Positions 52,934 through 62,048 of a stretch of 64,000 bases of DNA are shown here, piece after piece (the first letter of the stretch is position 1; every line of letters starts with the position of its first letter). A program made the position numbers and the translations under genes. Under the pieces are notes generated by a model that was not told the origin of the DNA, searched no databases, and worked only from the letters and a program-made list of their open reading frames with translations. This DNA comes from Bin87 sp963666415 (GTDB lineage Bacteria; Chloroflexota; Dehalococcoidia; Lucifugimonadales; UBA3495): contig CAXXPD010000003.1 of assembly GCA_963666415.2 (NCBI GenBank), positions 2,170,001 through 2,234,000 on the forward strand, read 5' to 3'.

Positions 52934-53054
52934 GTCGTTGCGAGCGTAGCGTGGCAATCTCGTCGCCGTAGCAACGGCGGCTCGCTGACATATGTTCAAC
53001 CTCATCAAAATATCCGCTTGTCCTGAGCCTGTCGAAGGACGCTAGCAATGACAG
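52934..53054. repeat. Interspersed repeat family 1
   Basis: The copy begins GTCGTTGCGAGCGTAGCGTG and ends GCTAGCAATGACAG, as at 41125. Together with adjacent low-information sequence it fills the 529-base gap between the SDR and the ISAs1 element. One of several short open frames here is probably spurious; I see no gene. Confidence 0.8.
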
Positions 53055-53171
53055 ATTAAGGTGGGTACGCGTGAGTGTCCATCTCCGGTAGCGACGGATT
53101 TGCAATGGTGTTCCTCAGGAGTAGCTTCGGTTGCGCATTGGCGTCCATCACGGGTGGGGATGGACTTGGCA

Positions 53172-54401
53172 CAGGGCAATCGCGTTATAGATTGGTAGAC
53201 TTGGCCAGGCATACGAGTCCAGTGATATGAAGGGGAGAGGGGAGGAGTGATGAGAGAGGGGAAGGGCGCGTCCATTATGGATTATTTCGGGACGTTGGAG
53301 GACCCCAGGATCGACCGGTGCAAGCGGCACCAGCTGCTGGACATCATTGCCATTGCCATCTGCGCCGTCATCTGCGGCGCCGACTCCTGGGTCTACATCG
53401 AATTGTTCGGCAAGAGCAAGCTGGAATGGTTCCAGACCTTCCTGGAACTGCCCCACGGCATCCCGTCCCACGACACCTTCGGCGACGTCTTCTCCCGGCT
53501 GGACCCGGAGCAGTTCCAGCAGTGCTTCATGGCCTGGACCCAGGCGGTGTCCGACCTGATCCCCGGGGAAGTGGTGGCCATCGACGGCAAGACGGTACGG
53601 CGTTCCCACGACCGCAATGTGGGCCAGCGGGCCATCCACCTGGTCAGCGCCTGGGCCTCGGCCAACACGCTGACCCTGGGGCAGGTGAAGACCGCGGAGA
53701 AGTCCAACGAAATCACCGCGATCCCCCAGTTGCTGCCAATGCTGGAACTGAAGGGGTGCATCGTCACCATCGACGCCATGGGCTGCCAGCAGGAGATCGC
53801 CCAGGGGATTCTGGACCGGGGAGCCGGCTACGTGCTGGCGCTGAAGGAGAACCAAGGTCAACTGTATGAAGACGTGCGGGACCGGTTCGAGGGAGCGGAG
53901 GAGTTCGGCTTCGGGGGAGTGCCCCATGACTACGCCACCACCCTGAACCAAGACCACGGAAGGATAGAACGTCGGGAGTGCTGGACAATCAGCGACCCAT
54001 CTTGCCTGGAGTACCTGAGCACCGGGCAGGACTGGCCCGGCCTGCGCTCGGTGGTCAAGGTGGTGGGCCGCCGGGAGACGCCGGCAGGGACCACGGTGCA
54101 GCCCCGGTACTACATCAGCAGCCTGGATGCCCCGGCGGAGCGACTGCTAAAGGTGGTGCGCACTCACTGGAGCATCGAGAACTCCTTGCACTGGAGCCTG
54201 GACGTGACTTTCGGGGAAGACCATTGCCGGATCCGCAAGGACCACGCTCCGCAGAACATGGCCACGCTGCGGCAGGTTTCGCACAATCTGCTCAAGAACG
54301 AAACGAGCCTGAAGGTGGGCATCCAGGGGAAACGCCTCCAGGCCGGCTGGAAGGAGGACTACCTGCTAAAAGTCCTACGCAGCTAAAACGCGATTGCCCT
54401 G
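53172..54401 (+). mobile_element. ISAs1-family element, type A, copy 2
   Basis: The 1230-bp element has the same 15-bp ends as copy 1. It is flanked by GGACTTGGCA (53162-53171) and GGACTTGGCG (54402-54411), a 10-bp duplication with one mismatch. Its transposase is the only intact one of the three type A copies. Confidence 0.94.
53247..54386 (+). CDS. ISAs1 family transposase, intact
   Basis: A 379-residue transposase with all DDE motifs: VVAIDGKTVRR, IVTIDAMGCQ and SIENSLHWSLDVTFGEDHC. Codon 261 is CAG (Gln) where copies 1 and 3 have TAG. Other differences from them include Gln for Lys in RNVGQRAIHLV and Ser for Cys in SIENSLHW. It could supply transposase in trans to the two amber copies. 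Confidence 0.95.
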   Translation: MMREGKGASIMDYFGTLEDPRIDRCKRHQLLDIIAIAICAVICGADSWVYIELFGKSKLEWFQTFLELPHGIPSHDTFGDVFSRLDPEQFQQCFMAWTQAVSDLIPGEVVAIDGKTVRRSHDRNVGQRAIHLVSAWASANTLTLGQVKTAEKSNEITAIPQLLPMLELKGCIVTIDAMGCQQEIAQGILDRGAGYVLALKENQGQLYEDVRDRFEGAEEFGFGGVPHDYATTLNQDHGRIERRECWTISDPSCLEYLSTGQDWPGLRSVVKVVGRRETPAGTTVQPRYYISSLDAPAERLLKVVRTHWSIENSLHWSLDVTFGEDHCRIRKDHAPQNMATLRQVSHNLLKNETSLKVGIQGKRLQAGWKEDYLLKVLRS

Positions 54402-54439
54402 GGACTTGGCGGCGGCGAACTCTCCGGCGCATTGCTGCG

Positions 54440-54448
54440 TGCTATAAT
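54440..54448 (+). promoter_or_regulatory. Extended -10 element for the luciferase-like gene
   Basis: TGC directly precedes TATAAT (54443-54448), an extended -10 without a recognisable -35. It is 40 bases downstream of ISAs1-A copy 2 and would start RNA about 26 bases before the ATG at 54481. Confidence 0.55.
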
Positions 54449-54480
54449 GCCGGCCAGTTTCGATTCGGAGAATCCATTAG

Positions 54481-55659
54481 ATGATCAAGCGTTTTTCTGT
54501 TCTGTACGTCGGCCAAATCGACCTGGACAATGTGGGCGCCGAAGGTACACCGGCCGACCAGCGACGCTATTCCAACGAGCAGCTGACCCAGGCTTACGAC
54601 CATGCCGTGGCCCTGGCCCAGCACATGGATGACCTCGGCTTCTACTGCATGTGGATGGCCGAGCACCACTTCCAGCACGAGGGATACGAGTGCATTCCCA
54701 ACCTCATCCTGATGGGTGTGCATCTGGCTGGTCAAACCAAAAACCTGAAATTCGGCTCGGCTTTCAACATCATTCCGATGTGGCATCCGTTGCGTATCGC
54801 CGAGGATTTCGCCATGGCCGACATCCTGACCGGCGGCCGTTTGATTTTCGGCGTCGGTAGAGGCTACCACTCACGCGAGGTGGAGACGTTCGGCTCGCCG
54901 GTCATCGACAATGATGCCAACCGGGAACTGTACCTGGAGCAGATGGAAGTCATCCAGAAAGCCTTCAATGAAGAGAGCTGGAGTCATCAGGGCAAGTACT
55001 ACACCATCCCCCCGAATGTGCCCTACCGTGGCTACGACCTGAAAGAAATCACGATGGTGCCCCGTCCGCTGAACCATCCGGTGGAGATCTGGCAGCCCAT
55101 CGCCAGTGGGCGCACGCTGAACTATGTGGCCGAGCATGGCATCAAGGCGATGGTCGCGCTCACCGGCGAATTGTACGCTGAGCAGATGATTACCCAGTAT
55201 CACGACGCTGCCGTGGGCGTTGGTCGGGACATCCCGCTGGGCGGCGACATGGCGTTGGGGTTCGGTTTCTACATCGCGGGCAGCCGTGAAGAAGCTATCG
55301 AGAAGGTGCGTCCATTCCACGACGAACGCTACAAGTGGTTCGCTCCCTTCGGGTTTGTCCGTTACACCGACGAGCAGGGTCGACCCTGGGGCACGCCGGG
55401 TGCGCCGGCTCGCACACCACGCATCGAAGACGGCGTTGATCAGAAGGCCTGGTTCTGCGGTTCGCCGTCCGATTTCGTGGCGTTCCTGCGGGAGATTGAG
55501 GACAAATACCCCGGGCTGGAAGACATCGTGCTGCAATGGCCAGAAGGGATGCCCTGGCACGAATTCAAAGCGCAACTGTCGATCTTCTCGCGGGAAGTTA
55601 TGCCCGTTTTTGCCGACCGGGAAGCGGCCGTATCGGCCGGAGATGACGGCGATGATTAG
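54481..55659 (+). CDS. LLM-class flavin-dependent oxidoreductase (luciferase-like)
   Basis: A 392-residue bacterial-luciferase-like monooxygenase. The barrel motifs are GFYCMWMAEHHFQHEGYE, FNIIPMWHPLRIAEDFAMAD, and GGRLIFGVGRGYHSREVETFG. An SPSDFV-type segment follows (WFCGSPSDFVAFLRE). Such enzymes use reduced FMN from a separate reductase; the HpaC-like gene at 32419 is a possible partner, though not adjacent. The ATG has GGAG ten bases upstream. The substrate is unknown. Confidence 0.92.
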   Translation: MIKRFSVLYVGQIDLDNVGAEGTPADQRRYSNEQLTQAYDHAVALAQHMDDLGFYCMWMAEHHFQHEGYECIPNLILMGVHLAGQTKNLKFGSAFNIIPMWHPLRIAEDFAMADILTGGRLIFGVGRGYHSREVETFGSPVIDNDANRELYLEQMEVIQKAFNEESWSHQGKYYTIPPNVPYRGYDLKEITMVPRPLNHPVEIWQPIASGRTLNYVAEHGIKAMVALTGELYAEQMITQYHDAAVGVGRDIPLGGDMALGFGFYIAGSREEAIEKVRPFHDERYKWFAPFGFVRYTDEQGRPWGTPGAPARTPRIEDGVDQKAWFCGSPSDFVAFLREIEDKYPGLEDIVLQWPEGMPWHEFKAQLSIFSREVMPVFADREAAVSAGDDGDD

Positions 55660-55799
55660 GCCGTCTGAAGCCGGACGGCGCGCCTCACGCAAACCCCTCT
55701 TCCCGAAGTGGCCTTTGCGTTACGCGTCACTGAGAGGGGCATAGCGACGTTGCATTCCCGGCCTGATCATAATGACCGTAACCTCGGTACCCTCATTGG

Positions 55800-55817
55800 T
55801 TCCGGCGAACGCCGGAA
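55800..55817. repeat. REP-like palindrome
   Basis: TTCCGGC, GAAC and GCCGGAA form a perfect 7-bp dyad, as at 34240. It is the main content of the 230-base gap. Confidence 0.7.
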
Positions 55818-55889
55818 CGACGGTCAAGCAAAGGTTTGCTGAGCGAGATACGCTCTTGATAACCTTGCTGGCAAACTCGGAGTAGCGGA

Positions 55890-57146
55890 TTGGCCAACCC
55901 GGAGCACGTTGCTGTCGCCAAACGGCGCGCCTTTGCCATCGCTCGCTGGCGAGCCCAATTCTTTCAGCGGCGCGAGCGGATGAACCTCTCCGGCGCGTAC
56001 CTGAGCGGCGTGCGGATGCCCGGCGTGGATCTGGCCTACGATGACCTGACCGAGATTGACCTGACTTCGGCAGACCTGCGCAACGCCAACTTTACCGGGG
56101 CGTCGTTGCAGCTGGCGCACCTGTCCCGATGCAATCTTACCCGTGCCACCTTTACCGACTCACACGCCGCCGGCGCGTCCTTCATCCGCTCTGACCTGCG
56201 CGGTTGCAATCTGGATAACGCCGATCTGCGCGGAGCCGACCTGTCCAACTGCGACATTGCATTCGCCACGCTGGTGGGCGCGAATCTCTCCGGCGCCAAC
56301 CTCACGGAAACCGACCTGACCATGGCGGATCTTACCGACGCCAACCTGAGCGGCGCACGTCTCAATTCGGCCTGCCTCGATGTCGCCAACCTTACGGGCT
56401 GCGACCTGCGCCGCACATCGCTGGTGCGCACACGCCTCGACCGCACGCTGCTACAGGATTGCGTGGTCGAGATGACCCTCTTCGGCGACTGCGACCTCAG
56501 CTCGGTGCTGGCGCTGGACACCATACGGCATGAGGGCCCCAGCATCGTGGGCGCTGATACGCTGGCTCGCTCTGCCGGTTGCATCACCGAGGTGTTCCTG
56601 CGCGCCGCCGGCGTGCCGGCTGACTTCATAGACGGACGCGCCCGGTTGCAGGATTCCAGCGACTCGCACCGGCGCATCCTGCTCATCGGGTCGGTCGTGG
56701 ATTCCAGCATCATAAACTGGCTGGAAATGGAATTGCGGCAACGGGGCCTGCAGTGCTGGAGCCTGTTGGCCGACGACGAAGAGACGGTGTACAACACCCA
56801 GGTTTTCCCGCCGATGAGCCGGTTCCGGAATTTCGACCGGGTGGCTCTGATGTGCTCGCGGGAAGGGCTGGAAAGCGCCTACTGCTGGCGGCTCTACAAC
56901 GACATCATCCAGCGGCAAACAGCGTCCAACGCCCGGCGAGTCTATCTGGCCGCACTGGTCATGGACGATTGCCTGACCGATGACGACGAGGCGCTGCGCC
57001 AGTATCTGCGCCACGGCCCTTCGGCGGTGATGCGTCCGCGCAAAGACCGGCGGGGAGGTTACCGGCGGGACGTGACGGGGGTGGTGAAGGTGCTAACCGC
57101 AGATCCTCCGCCGGCGGCAGAACCGGTCAGTGAGGATGCTGACTGA
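55890..57146 (+). CDS. Pentapeptide-repeat protein with degenerate TIR-like domain
   Basis: Residues ~32-215 are pentapeptide repeats (A[D/N]LXX: ADLRGADLSN, ANLSGANLTE, ANLSGARLNS), which form a right-handed beta-helix. Residues ~209-248 match the linker seen in pentapeptide-TIR proteins (LDTIRHEGPSIVGADTL, ITEVFLRAAGVPADFI). The C-terminal part (~261-345) resembles a TIR domain (RRILLIGSVVDSSIINWLEM, LRQRGLQCW). The SxW-C-x-x-E region that holds the catalytic Glu of TIR NADases is ESAYCWRLYND here, with Leu in place of Glu. NAD cleavage is unlikely. The start is TTG with GGAG seven bases upstream. It may be part of a decayed or altered defence protein. Confidence 0.82.
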   Translation: MANPEHVAVAKRRAFAIARWRAQFFQRRERMNLSGAYLSGVRMPGVDLAYDDLTEIDLTSADLRNANFTGASLQLAHLSRCNLTRATFTDSHAAGASFIRSDLRGCNLDNADLRGADLSNCDIAFATLVGANLSGANLTETDLTMADLTDANLSGARLNSACLDVANLTGCDLRRTSLVRTRLDRTLLQDCVVEMTLFGDCDLSSVLALDTIRHEGPSIVGADTLARSAGCITEVFLRAAGVPADFIDGRARLQDSSDSHRRILLIGSVVDSSIINWLEMELRQRGLQCWSLLADDEETVYNTQVFPPMSRFRNFDRVALMCSREGLESAYCWRLYNDIIQRQTASNARRVYLAALVMDDCLTDDDEALRQYLRHGPSAVMRPRKDRRGGYRRDVTGVVKVLTADPPPAAEPVSEDAD

Positions 57147-57510
57147 AGTCCCAGCCCGGCGGTACGTATTCGATCTGCACGTCGCTGCCCAGCATCAGAC
57201 ACGCTTCACCCCACTGGTCAGGCGCATCGGCGTCCCAATCCGATTCAGCAACGGCGGGTTTGAGTCGGATGCCGTCTTCGCCACCGTAAATCAGCATAAC
57301 CACACCCTCGCCCGAATCTTCCGACAGCGCGGCCATCGCGGGACAGGGCTGGCCGTCTTCCCAACCTGTTATGTCGCACCAGACATCGGCTCCCATGGGG
57401 TCGGGCGCAAGCAGGCGCAGGATCGGACGCGGGTCGTTGAGCAGGTCGAACACCCGGTTCAGGTCCATGGGGCTGTTGCCGTTGGCAATCACTTCTACTT
57501 CGTAAAGCAT
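57127..57510 (-). CDS. Hypothetical protein (127 aa)
   Basis: I do not recognise this acidic protein. It begins LYEVEVIANGNSPMDLNRVF and has Cys-containing turns (VWCDITGWEDGQPCP, GEACLMLGSD). No membrane or signal segments are seen. Its 3' end overlaps that of the pentapeptide gene by 20 bases on the opposite strand, which supports both ends being real. Confidence 0.6.
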   Translation of the reverse strand: MLYEVEVIANGNSPMDLNRVFDLLNDPRPILRLLAPDPMGADVWCDITGWEDGQPCPAMAALSEDSGEGVVMLIYGGEDGIRLKPAVAESDWDADAPDQWGEACLMLGSDVQIEYVPPGWDFSQHPH

Positions 57511-57575
57511 ATGCCGATATGGTAGGCCGACGGGGTGGTGACGTCAATTGGATGGGTAGATGACGGATGGCTGGG

Positions 57576-57593
57576 TACCGGCCTGCGCCGGAA
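57576..57593. repeat. REP-like palindrome (degraded)
   Basis: TACCGGCCTGCGCCGGAA, one arm imperfect, of the family at 34240. It lies in the 122-base gap between two genes. Confidence 0.55.
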
Positions 57594-57632
57594 CGACGGT
57601 TCTGCGATTAGATCCGTCGAGAGAGGTGGCGC

Positions 57633-58295
57633 TTACGTGATGCGGCGGCGGAGGAACCGGATGGTTGCCACGGCGATGGCGGCACCGATGATTTGCATGG
57701 CGATGAAAGCCGGCGCTGATGCCGGGAGGATGCCGGCGAAGGTGTCGGAGAACATGCGGGCGATGGTTACCGCGGGGTTGGCAAAGCTGGTTGATGAGGT
57801 GAAGAAGTACGCCGCTCCGATGTATACGCCAACCGCCGGCGCAACAAACGCGCCACGGGTGCGGGCGATGAGGAATATGGTCACCAGCAGGCCGAGCGTG
57901 GCAACCACCTCGCCGAGCCATTGGCCGGGGCCACCCCGGGCGTGTTGCGACCACACCAGCGGCGGCAGGGAGAACATCAGGTTGGCCAGCACGGTGCCGC
58001 CGATGCCGCCGACAATCTGGGCGCCCGTGTAGGCTAAGCCGTCTTTGATGGAACGGGTGCGCGATACCACCTCTGCCCAGGTAACGGCCGGATTGAAATG
58101 CGCCCCGGAGATCGGGCCGAACGCCCAAATCAGCGAGGTCAGCGCGAACGCCGTGGCAACCGCGTTCTCAAGAAGCTGCAACCCAACGTCATCAGGGCTG
58201 AGCCGTTGGGCCGCAATCCCGCTGCCGATTACCGACATCAGCAGGAATGCCGTGCCCAAGCCCTCGGCAACAAGGCGTTGCGCCGCCGTGTACAT
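57633..58295 (-). CDS. Aquaporin / MIP family channel
   Basis: A six-helix MIP protein. Both half-helix motifs are present: SGAHFNPAVTWAE and FANPAVTIARMF (two NPA). The Arg of the selectivity filter follows the second NPA (NPAVTIAR). Its N-terminal helix LVAEGLGTAFLLMSVIGSG is typical. It may carry water, glycerol or another small neutral solute such as arsenite. The ATG at 58295 is my start; TTG at 58307 would add four residues. A GC hairpin lies in its leader. Confidence 0.9.
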   Translation of the reverse strand: MYTAAQRLVAEGLGTAFLLMSVIGSGIAAQRLSPDDVGLQLLENAVATAFALTSLIWAFGPISGAHFNPAVTWAEVVSRTRSIKDGLAYTGAQIVGGIGGTVLANLMFSLPPLVWSQHARGGPGQWLGEVVATLGLLVTIFLIARTRGAFVAPAVGVYIGAAYFFTSSTSFANPAVTIARMFSDTFAGILPASAPAFIAMQIIGAAIAVATIRFLRRRIT

Positions 58296-58312
58296 GGGGT
58301 TAACCAAATAGA

Positions 58313-58330
58313 GGGCGGTGTGTACCGCCC
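58313..58330 (-). other. Hairpin in the aquaporin leader
   Basis: GGGCGGT and ACCGCCC form a perfect 7-bp stem with a 4-base loop, just upstream of the gene. The flanking TAGAGGG is shared with 50268. It could be a terminator from upstream or a leader structure; no T-run supports termination. Confidence 0.5.
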
Positions 58331-58485
58331 CCTGATGGTGCCTGAAGTGTCGATTCGTCGCCGGCCGGAATTTTCATCACCAGATTCCTCACGACGCGCA
58401 TCAGTCTGGAATGGTTATCGCCCTGGCGCCGTGAGAATAGTTTACCGGGCATTTTGGGGGACGGTCAACGATTGACGCTGTGGGT

Positions 58486-59715
58486 CAGGGCAATCGCGTT
58501 ATAGATTGGTAGACTTGGCCAGGCATGCGAGTCCAGTGATATGAAGGGGAGAGGGGAGGAGTGATGAGAGAGGGGAAGGGCGCGTCCATTATGGATTATT
58601 TCGGGACGTTGGAGGACCCCAGGATCGACCGGTGCAAGCGGCACCAGCTGCTGGACATCATTGCCATTGCCATCTGCGCCGTCATCTGCGGCGCCGACTC
58701 CTGGGTCTACATCGAATTGTTCGGCAAGAGCAAGCTGGAATGGTTCCAGACCTTCCTGGAACTGCCCCACGGCATCCCGTCCCACGACACCTTCGGCGAC
58801 GTCTTCTCCCGGCTGGACCCGGAGCAGTTCCAGCAGTGCTTCATGGCCTGGACCCAGGCGGTGTCCGACCTGATCCCCGGGGAAGTGGTGGCCATCGACG
58901 GCAAGACGGTACGGCGTTCCCACGACCGCAATGTGGGCAAGCGGGCCATCCACCTGGTCAGCGCCTGGGCCTCGGCCAACACGCTGACCCTGGGGCAGGT
59001 GAAGACCGCGGAGAAGTCCAACGAAATCACCGCGATCCCCCAGTTGCTGCCAATGCTGGAACTGAAGGGGTGCATCGTCACCATCGACGCCATGGGCTGC
59101 CAGCAGGAGATCGCCCAGGGGATTCTGGACCGGGGAGCCGGCTACGTGCTGGCGCTGAAGGAGAACCAAGGTCAACTGTATGAAGACGTGCGGGACCGGT
59201 TCGAGGGAGCGGAGGAGTTCGGCTTCGGAGGAGTGCCCCATGACTACGCCACCACCCTGAACAAAGACCACGGAAGGATAGAACGTCGGGAGTGCTGGAC
59301 AATCAGCGACCCATCTTGCCTGGAGTACCTGAGCACCGGGTAGGACTGGCCCGGCCTGCGCTCGGTGGTCAAGGTGGTGGGCCGCCGGGAGACGCCGGCA
59401 GGGACCACGGTGCAGCCCCGGTACTACATCAGCAGCCTGGATGCCCCGGCGGAGCGACTGCTGAAGGTGGTGCGCACTCACTGGAGCATCGAGAACTGCT
59501 TGCACTGGAGCCTGGACGTGACTTTCGGGGAAGACCATTGCCGGATCCGCAAGGACCACGCTCCGCAGAACATGGCCACGCTGCGGCAGGTTTCGCACAA
59601 TCTGCTCAAGAACGAAACGAGCCTGAAGGTGGGCATCCAGGGGAAACGCCTCCAGGCCGGCTGGAAGGAGGACTACCTGCTAAAAGTCCTACGCAGCTAA
59701 AACGCGATTGCCCTG
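58486..59715 (+). mobile_element. ISAs1-family element, type A, copy 3
   Basis: The 1230-bp element has the same ends and a perfect 10-bp duplication, CGCTGTGGGT, at 58476-58485 and 59716-59725. It lies in the same orientation as copy 2, 4.1 kb away. Confidence 0.95.
58561..59700 (+). pseudogene. ISAs1 transposase with the same amber codon as copy 1
   Basis: The gene is as in copy 1, with TAG at codon 261 (59341-59343). Small differences from copy 1 include AAA for CAA near 59264 (NKDHG for NQDHG) and GTG for GCG after the amber. The shared amber and the shared Cys in SIENCLHW group copies 1 and 3 apart from copy 2. Confidence 0.9.
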
Positions 59716-59776
59716 CGCTGTGGGTATCGCCAATGGCCACTCCCATTGTGAGTGACGGCTCATGCGCACCCGCTTT

Positions 59777-59885
59777 GTCATTGCGAGCGTAGCGCGGCAA
59801 TCTCGTCGCCGCCGCAGTGATGGTTGGCCGACGTGTGTTCAGCCTCATCGCGATTGCCACGTCGCTTTGCTCCTCGCAATGACAG
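59777..59885. repeat. Interspersed repeat family 1
   Basis: The copy begins GTCATTGCGAGCGTAGCGCG and ends CTCCTCGCAATGACAG. It makes up much of the 318-base gap before the gamma-glutamyltransferase gene; no other feature is seen there. Confidence 0.8.
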
Positions 59886-60033
59886 TGGGTGAGACGGGAC
59901 TTGCCTCGAAAGAATATGGGCGTGGGCGTGCGCAATGACAGTAGGGCGGCGGGCGGTTATACTGCGGCATTATTTACTGGATGTGAATTGCGCGGGTTCG
60001 GGCGCGGGTTGCGAATCCGATCTGGAGGGCGTT

Positions 60034-61785
60034 ATGGCTATTGGAATCAACAGTTATCGACCCCTGGTGGGCGGCGCCACGCACATGGTCAGCACCGGCC
60101 ACTATCTGGCGGCGGCGGCCGGCTACCGTATCCTGGAGCAGGGCGGCAACGCCATCGACTCGGGCGTGGCGGCCGGCATTGTCATCAACGTAACGCTGCC
60201 CCAGTACACCAGTTTTGGCGGCGTGGCTCCAATCATCATCCACCACGCCGCGTCGTGCGAGACCAGGGAGATCAGCGGTTTGGGCCGGTGGCCGGCCGAG
60301 GCCAGCATCGACTATTTCATGCGAGAACACGGCGGGGATATGCCCCACGGTGTCATGCGGACGGTTACGCCCGCCGCTGCCGATGCCTGGATTACGGCGT
60401 TGCGCCGGTACGGCACCATGACCTTCGAGCAAGTGGTTACGCCAGCCCTGGAACTGGCCGCCGGCGGATTCCCCATTCCGGCCACGCTGCATCGGGCGCT
60501 GGTCAGCAGCGGCGACAGCATCATCCTGGACGAAGGCGACACCAGCCAGTGGTCCAGCACCATGGAGATTTTCTACCCGGGCGGCAAGGCCCTGGAGGTT
60601 GGCGACCTGCTGGTGCAGTCCGACCTGGCCCGCACATTCCAGCGGATGATCGACGCCGAACGCGCTGCCGCCGGTCAGGGTCGCGAGGGCGGCTTGCAGG
60701 CGGCCCGGGACCTGTTCTACACGGGCGAGATCGCCGAGGAGATGGTGGCCTTCATCCGCAGCCAGGGCGGCTGGCTCTCCATGAACGACCTGGCCAGTTT
60801 CGCCGTCGGCGTGGATGTTCCGCCGATGATTGACTACAAGGGCATCGACGTTTACGCCTGCGGCCCGTGGTGCCAGGGGCCGATGAATCTGCACGCCCTG
60901 CGCATCCTGGAAGGCTGCGACCTCCAGAGCATGGGCCACAACTCGGCAGAGTACATCCACACGGTGCTGGAGGCGCTGAAGTTGGCCTTCGCCGACCGCC
61001 ACGCCTACTATGGCGACCCTGATTTCGTCGACGTGCCGATGGAAGGCCTGCTGTCCCGCGAATACGCCGACATCCGCCGCCGCGAAATCGACGCGCTCCG
61101 GGCCAATCCCGAGATGCCCGACGCGGGCGACCCGTGGGCACACCAGTCCGGCAAGGGCAAGGCGGCGCGCAAACCGGAACCGGTGGCCGGCCCCTTGTCT
61201 GCCGACACGTCCTACATCTGCGCCGTCGACCGTTGGGGTAATGCCTTCTCAGCGACGCCCAGCGACGGGTTTGGCGGAGCGCCCATCGCCTCCGGCCTGG
61301 GGTTCATGGTGTCGGCCCGGGGCGCTCAGAACTGGCTGGACGAAGATCACCCCGCCAGCCTGGCCCCCGGCAAGCGTCCGCGCCTGACGCCCAACCCCGC
61401 CATGGCGTTCAAAGACGGCAAACCCTGGATGCCCTTCGGCACGCCGGGCGGCGACGTACAGCCCCAGTCCATGGTTCAGCTGTTCCTCAACGTGGCCGAA
61501 TTCGGCATGAACGTGCAGCAAGCCATCGAAGCACCGCGAGCTTCCACCTGGAGCTTCCCCAACTCCTTCTTCCCCCATGCTTACCGACCGGGTCTGGTGG
61601 GCATCGAGTCGCGCATCGATGCGTCCGTGGTGGACGAATTGCGCAAGCGCGGCCACGATGTGGACGTCTGGAACGAGTGGACGCCGCGGATGGGCTCGCT
61701 GTGCGCCATCGAGATCGACCGGGAACGGGGCACGCTCTACGGCGGCGCCGACCTACGCCGGGACGGCTACGCTATGGGACGGTAG
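60034..61785 (+). CDS. Gamma-glutamyltransferase family protein
   Basis: A 583-residue Ntn-hydrolase precursor. The large-subunit part has STGHYLAAAAGYRILEQGGN and DSGVAAGIVINV. The self-cleavage nucleophile is probably Thr392 in LSADTSYICAVDRWGN, followed by the small-subunit signature RLTPNPAMAFKDGKPWMPFG and FGTPGGD. No signal peptide is seen, unlike secreted GGT, so it may act inside the cell on a gamma-glutamyl or cephalosporin-like amide. The ATG at 60034 has GGAGGG upstream; the frame is open further up, but without family similarity. Confidence 0.92.
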   Translation: MAIGINSYRPLVGGATHMVSTGHYLAAAAGYRILEQGGNAIDSGVAAGIVINVTLPQYTSFGGVAPIIIHHAASCETREISGLGRWPAEASIDYFMREHGGDMPHGVMRTVTPAAADAWITALRRYGTMTFEQVVTPALELAAGGFPIPATLHRALVSSGDSIILDEGDTSQWSSTMEIFYPGGKALEVGDLLVQSDLARTFQRMIDAERAAAGQGREGGLQAARDLFYTGEIAEEMVAFIRSQGGWLSMNDLASFAVGVDVPPMIDYKGIDVYACGPWCQGPMNLHALRILEGCDLQSMGHNSAEYIHTVLEALKLAFADRHAYYGDPDFVDVPMEGLLSREYADIRRREIDALRANPEMPDAGDPWAHQSGKGKAARKPEPVAGPLSADTSYICAVDRWGNAFSATPSDGFGGAPIASGLGFMVSARGAQNWLDEDHPASLAPGKRPRLTPNPAMAFKDGKPWMPFGTPGGDVQPQSMVQLFLNVAEFGMNVQQAIEAPRASTWSFPNSFFPHAYRPGLVGIESRIDASVVDELRKRGHDVDVWNEWTPRMGSLCAIEIDRERGTLYGGADLRRDGYAMGR

Positions 61786-61845
61786 AGTTTCCGGTTTTAC
61801 ATGGATGGACAGGATTTACAGGATTTGAGACTGCCCTCACCCCAA

Positions 61846-61875
61846 CCCCTCTCCCGATGGGAGAGGGGCTTTTTT
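61846..61875 (+). terminator. Strong intrinsic terminator
   Basis: A 10-bp stem (CCCCTCTCCC / GGGAGAGGGG, three-base loop GAT) is followed by six T after one C. It lies 61 bases after the stop of the gamma-glutamyltransferase gene. The rest of the 263-base gap holds a half-copy of repeat family 1 (61955-62010). Confidence 0.8.
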
Positions 61876-62048
61876 GCATTTTCGACGGTTACGAATTCTC
61901 AACCCGGTCTGGGGTGGCATCATGCACGGCGCTCTGGCGCGTGGCGTCCTGCCGGCGCCGGGATTGCCACATCGCCTTGCTCCTCGCAATGACAGGTCGT
62001 GCAGAGGTCCTCCTGGCGGGAAAGGGGTTTGAACCGTCCCAATGCGGC

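Noticed and set aside
52643..53171. Possible small genes in the gap before ISAs1-A copy 2
   Set aside because: The open frames run through an interspersed repeat, lack ribosome sites and have shadow-like composition.
53172..59715. Composite transposon formed by ISAs1-A copies 2 and 3
   Set aside because: Each copy has its own target duplication (GGACTTGGC and CGCTGTGGGT), which shows two independent insertions rather than one unit.
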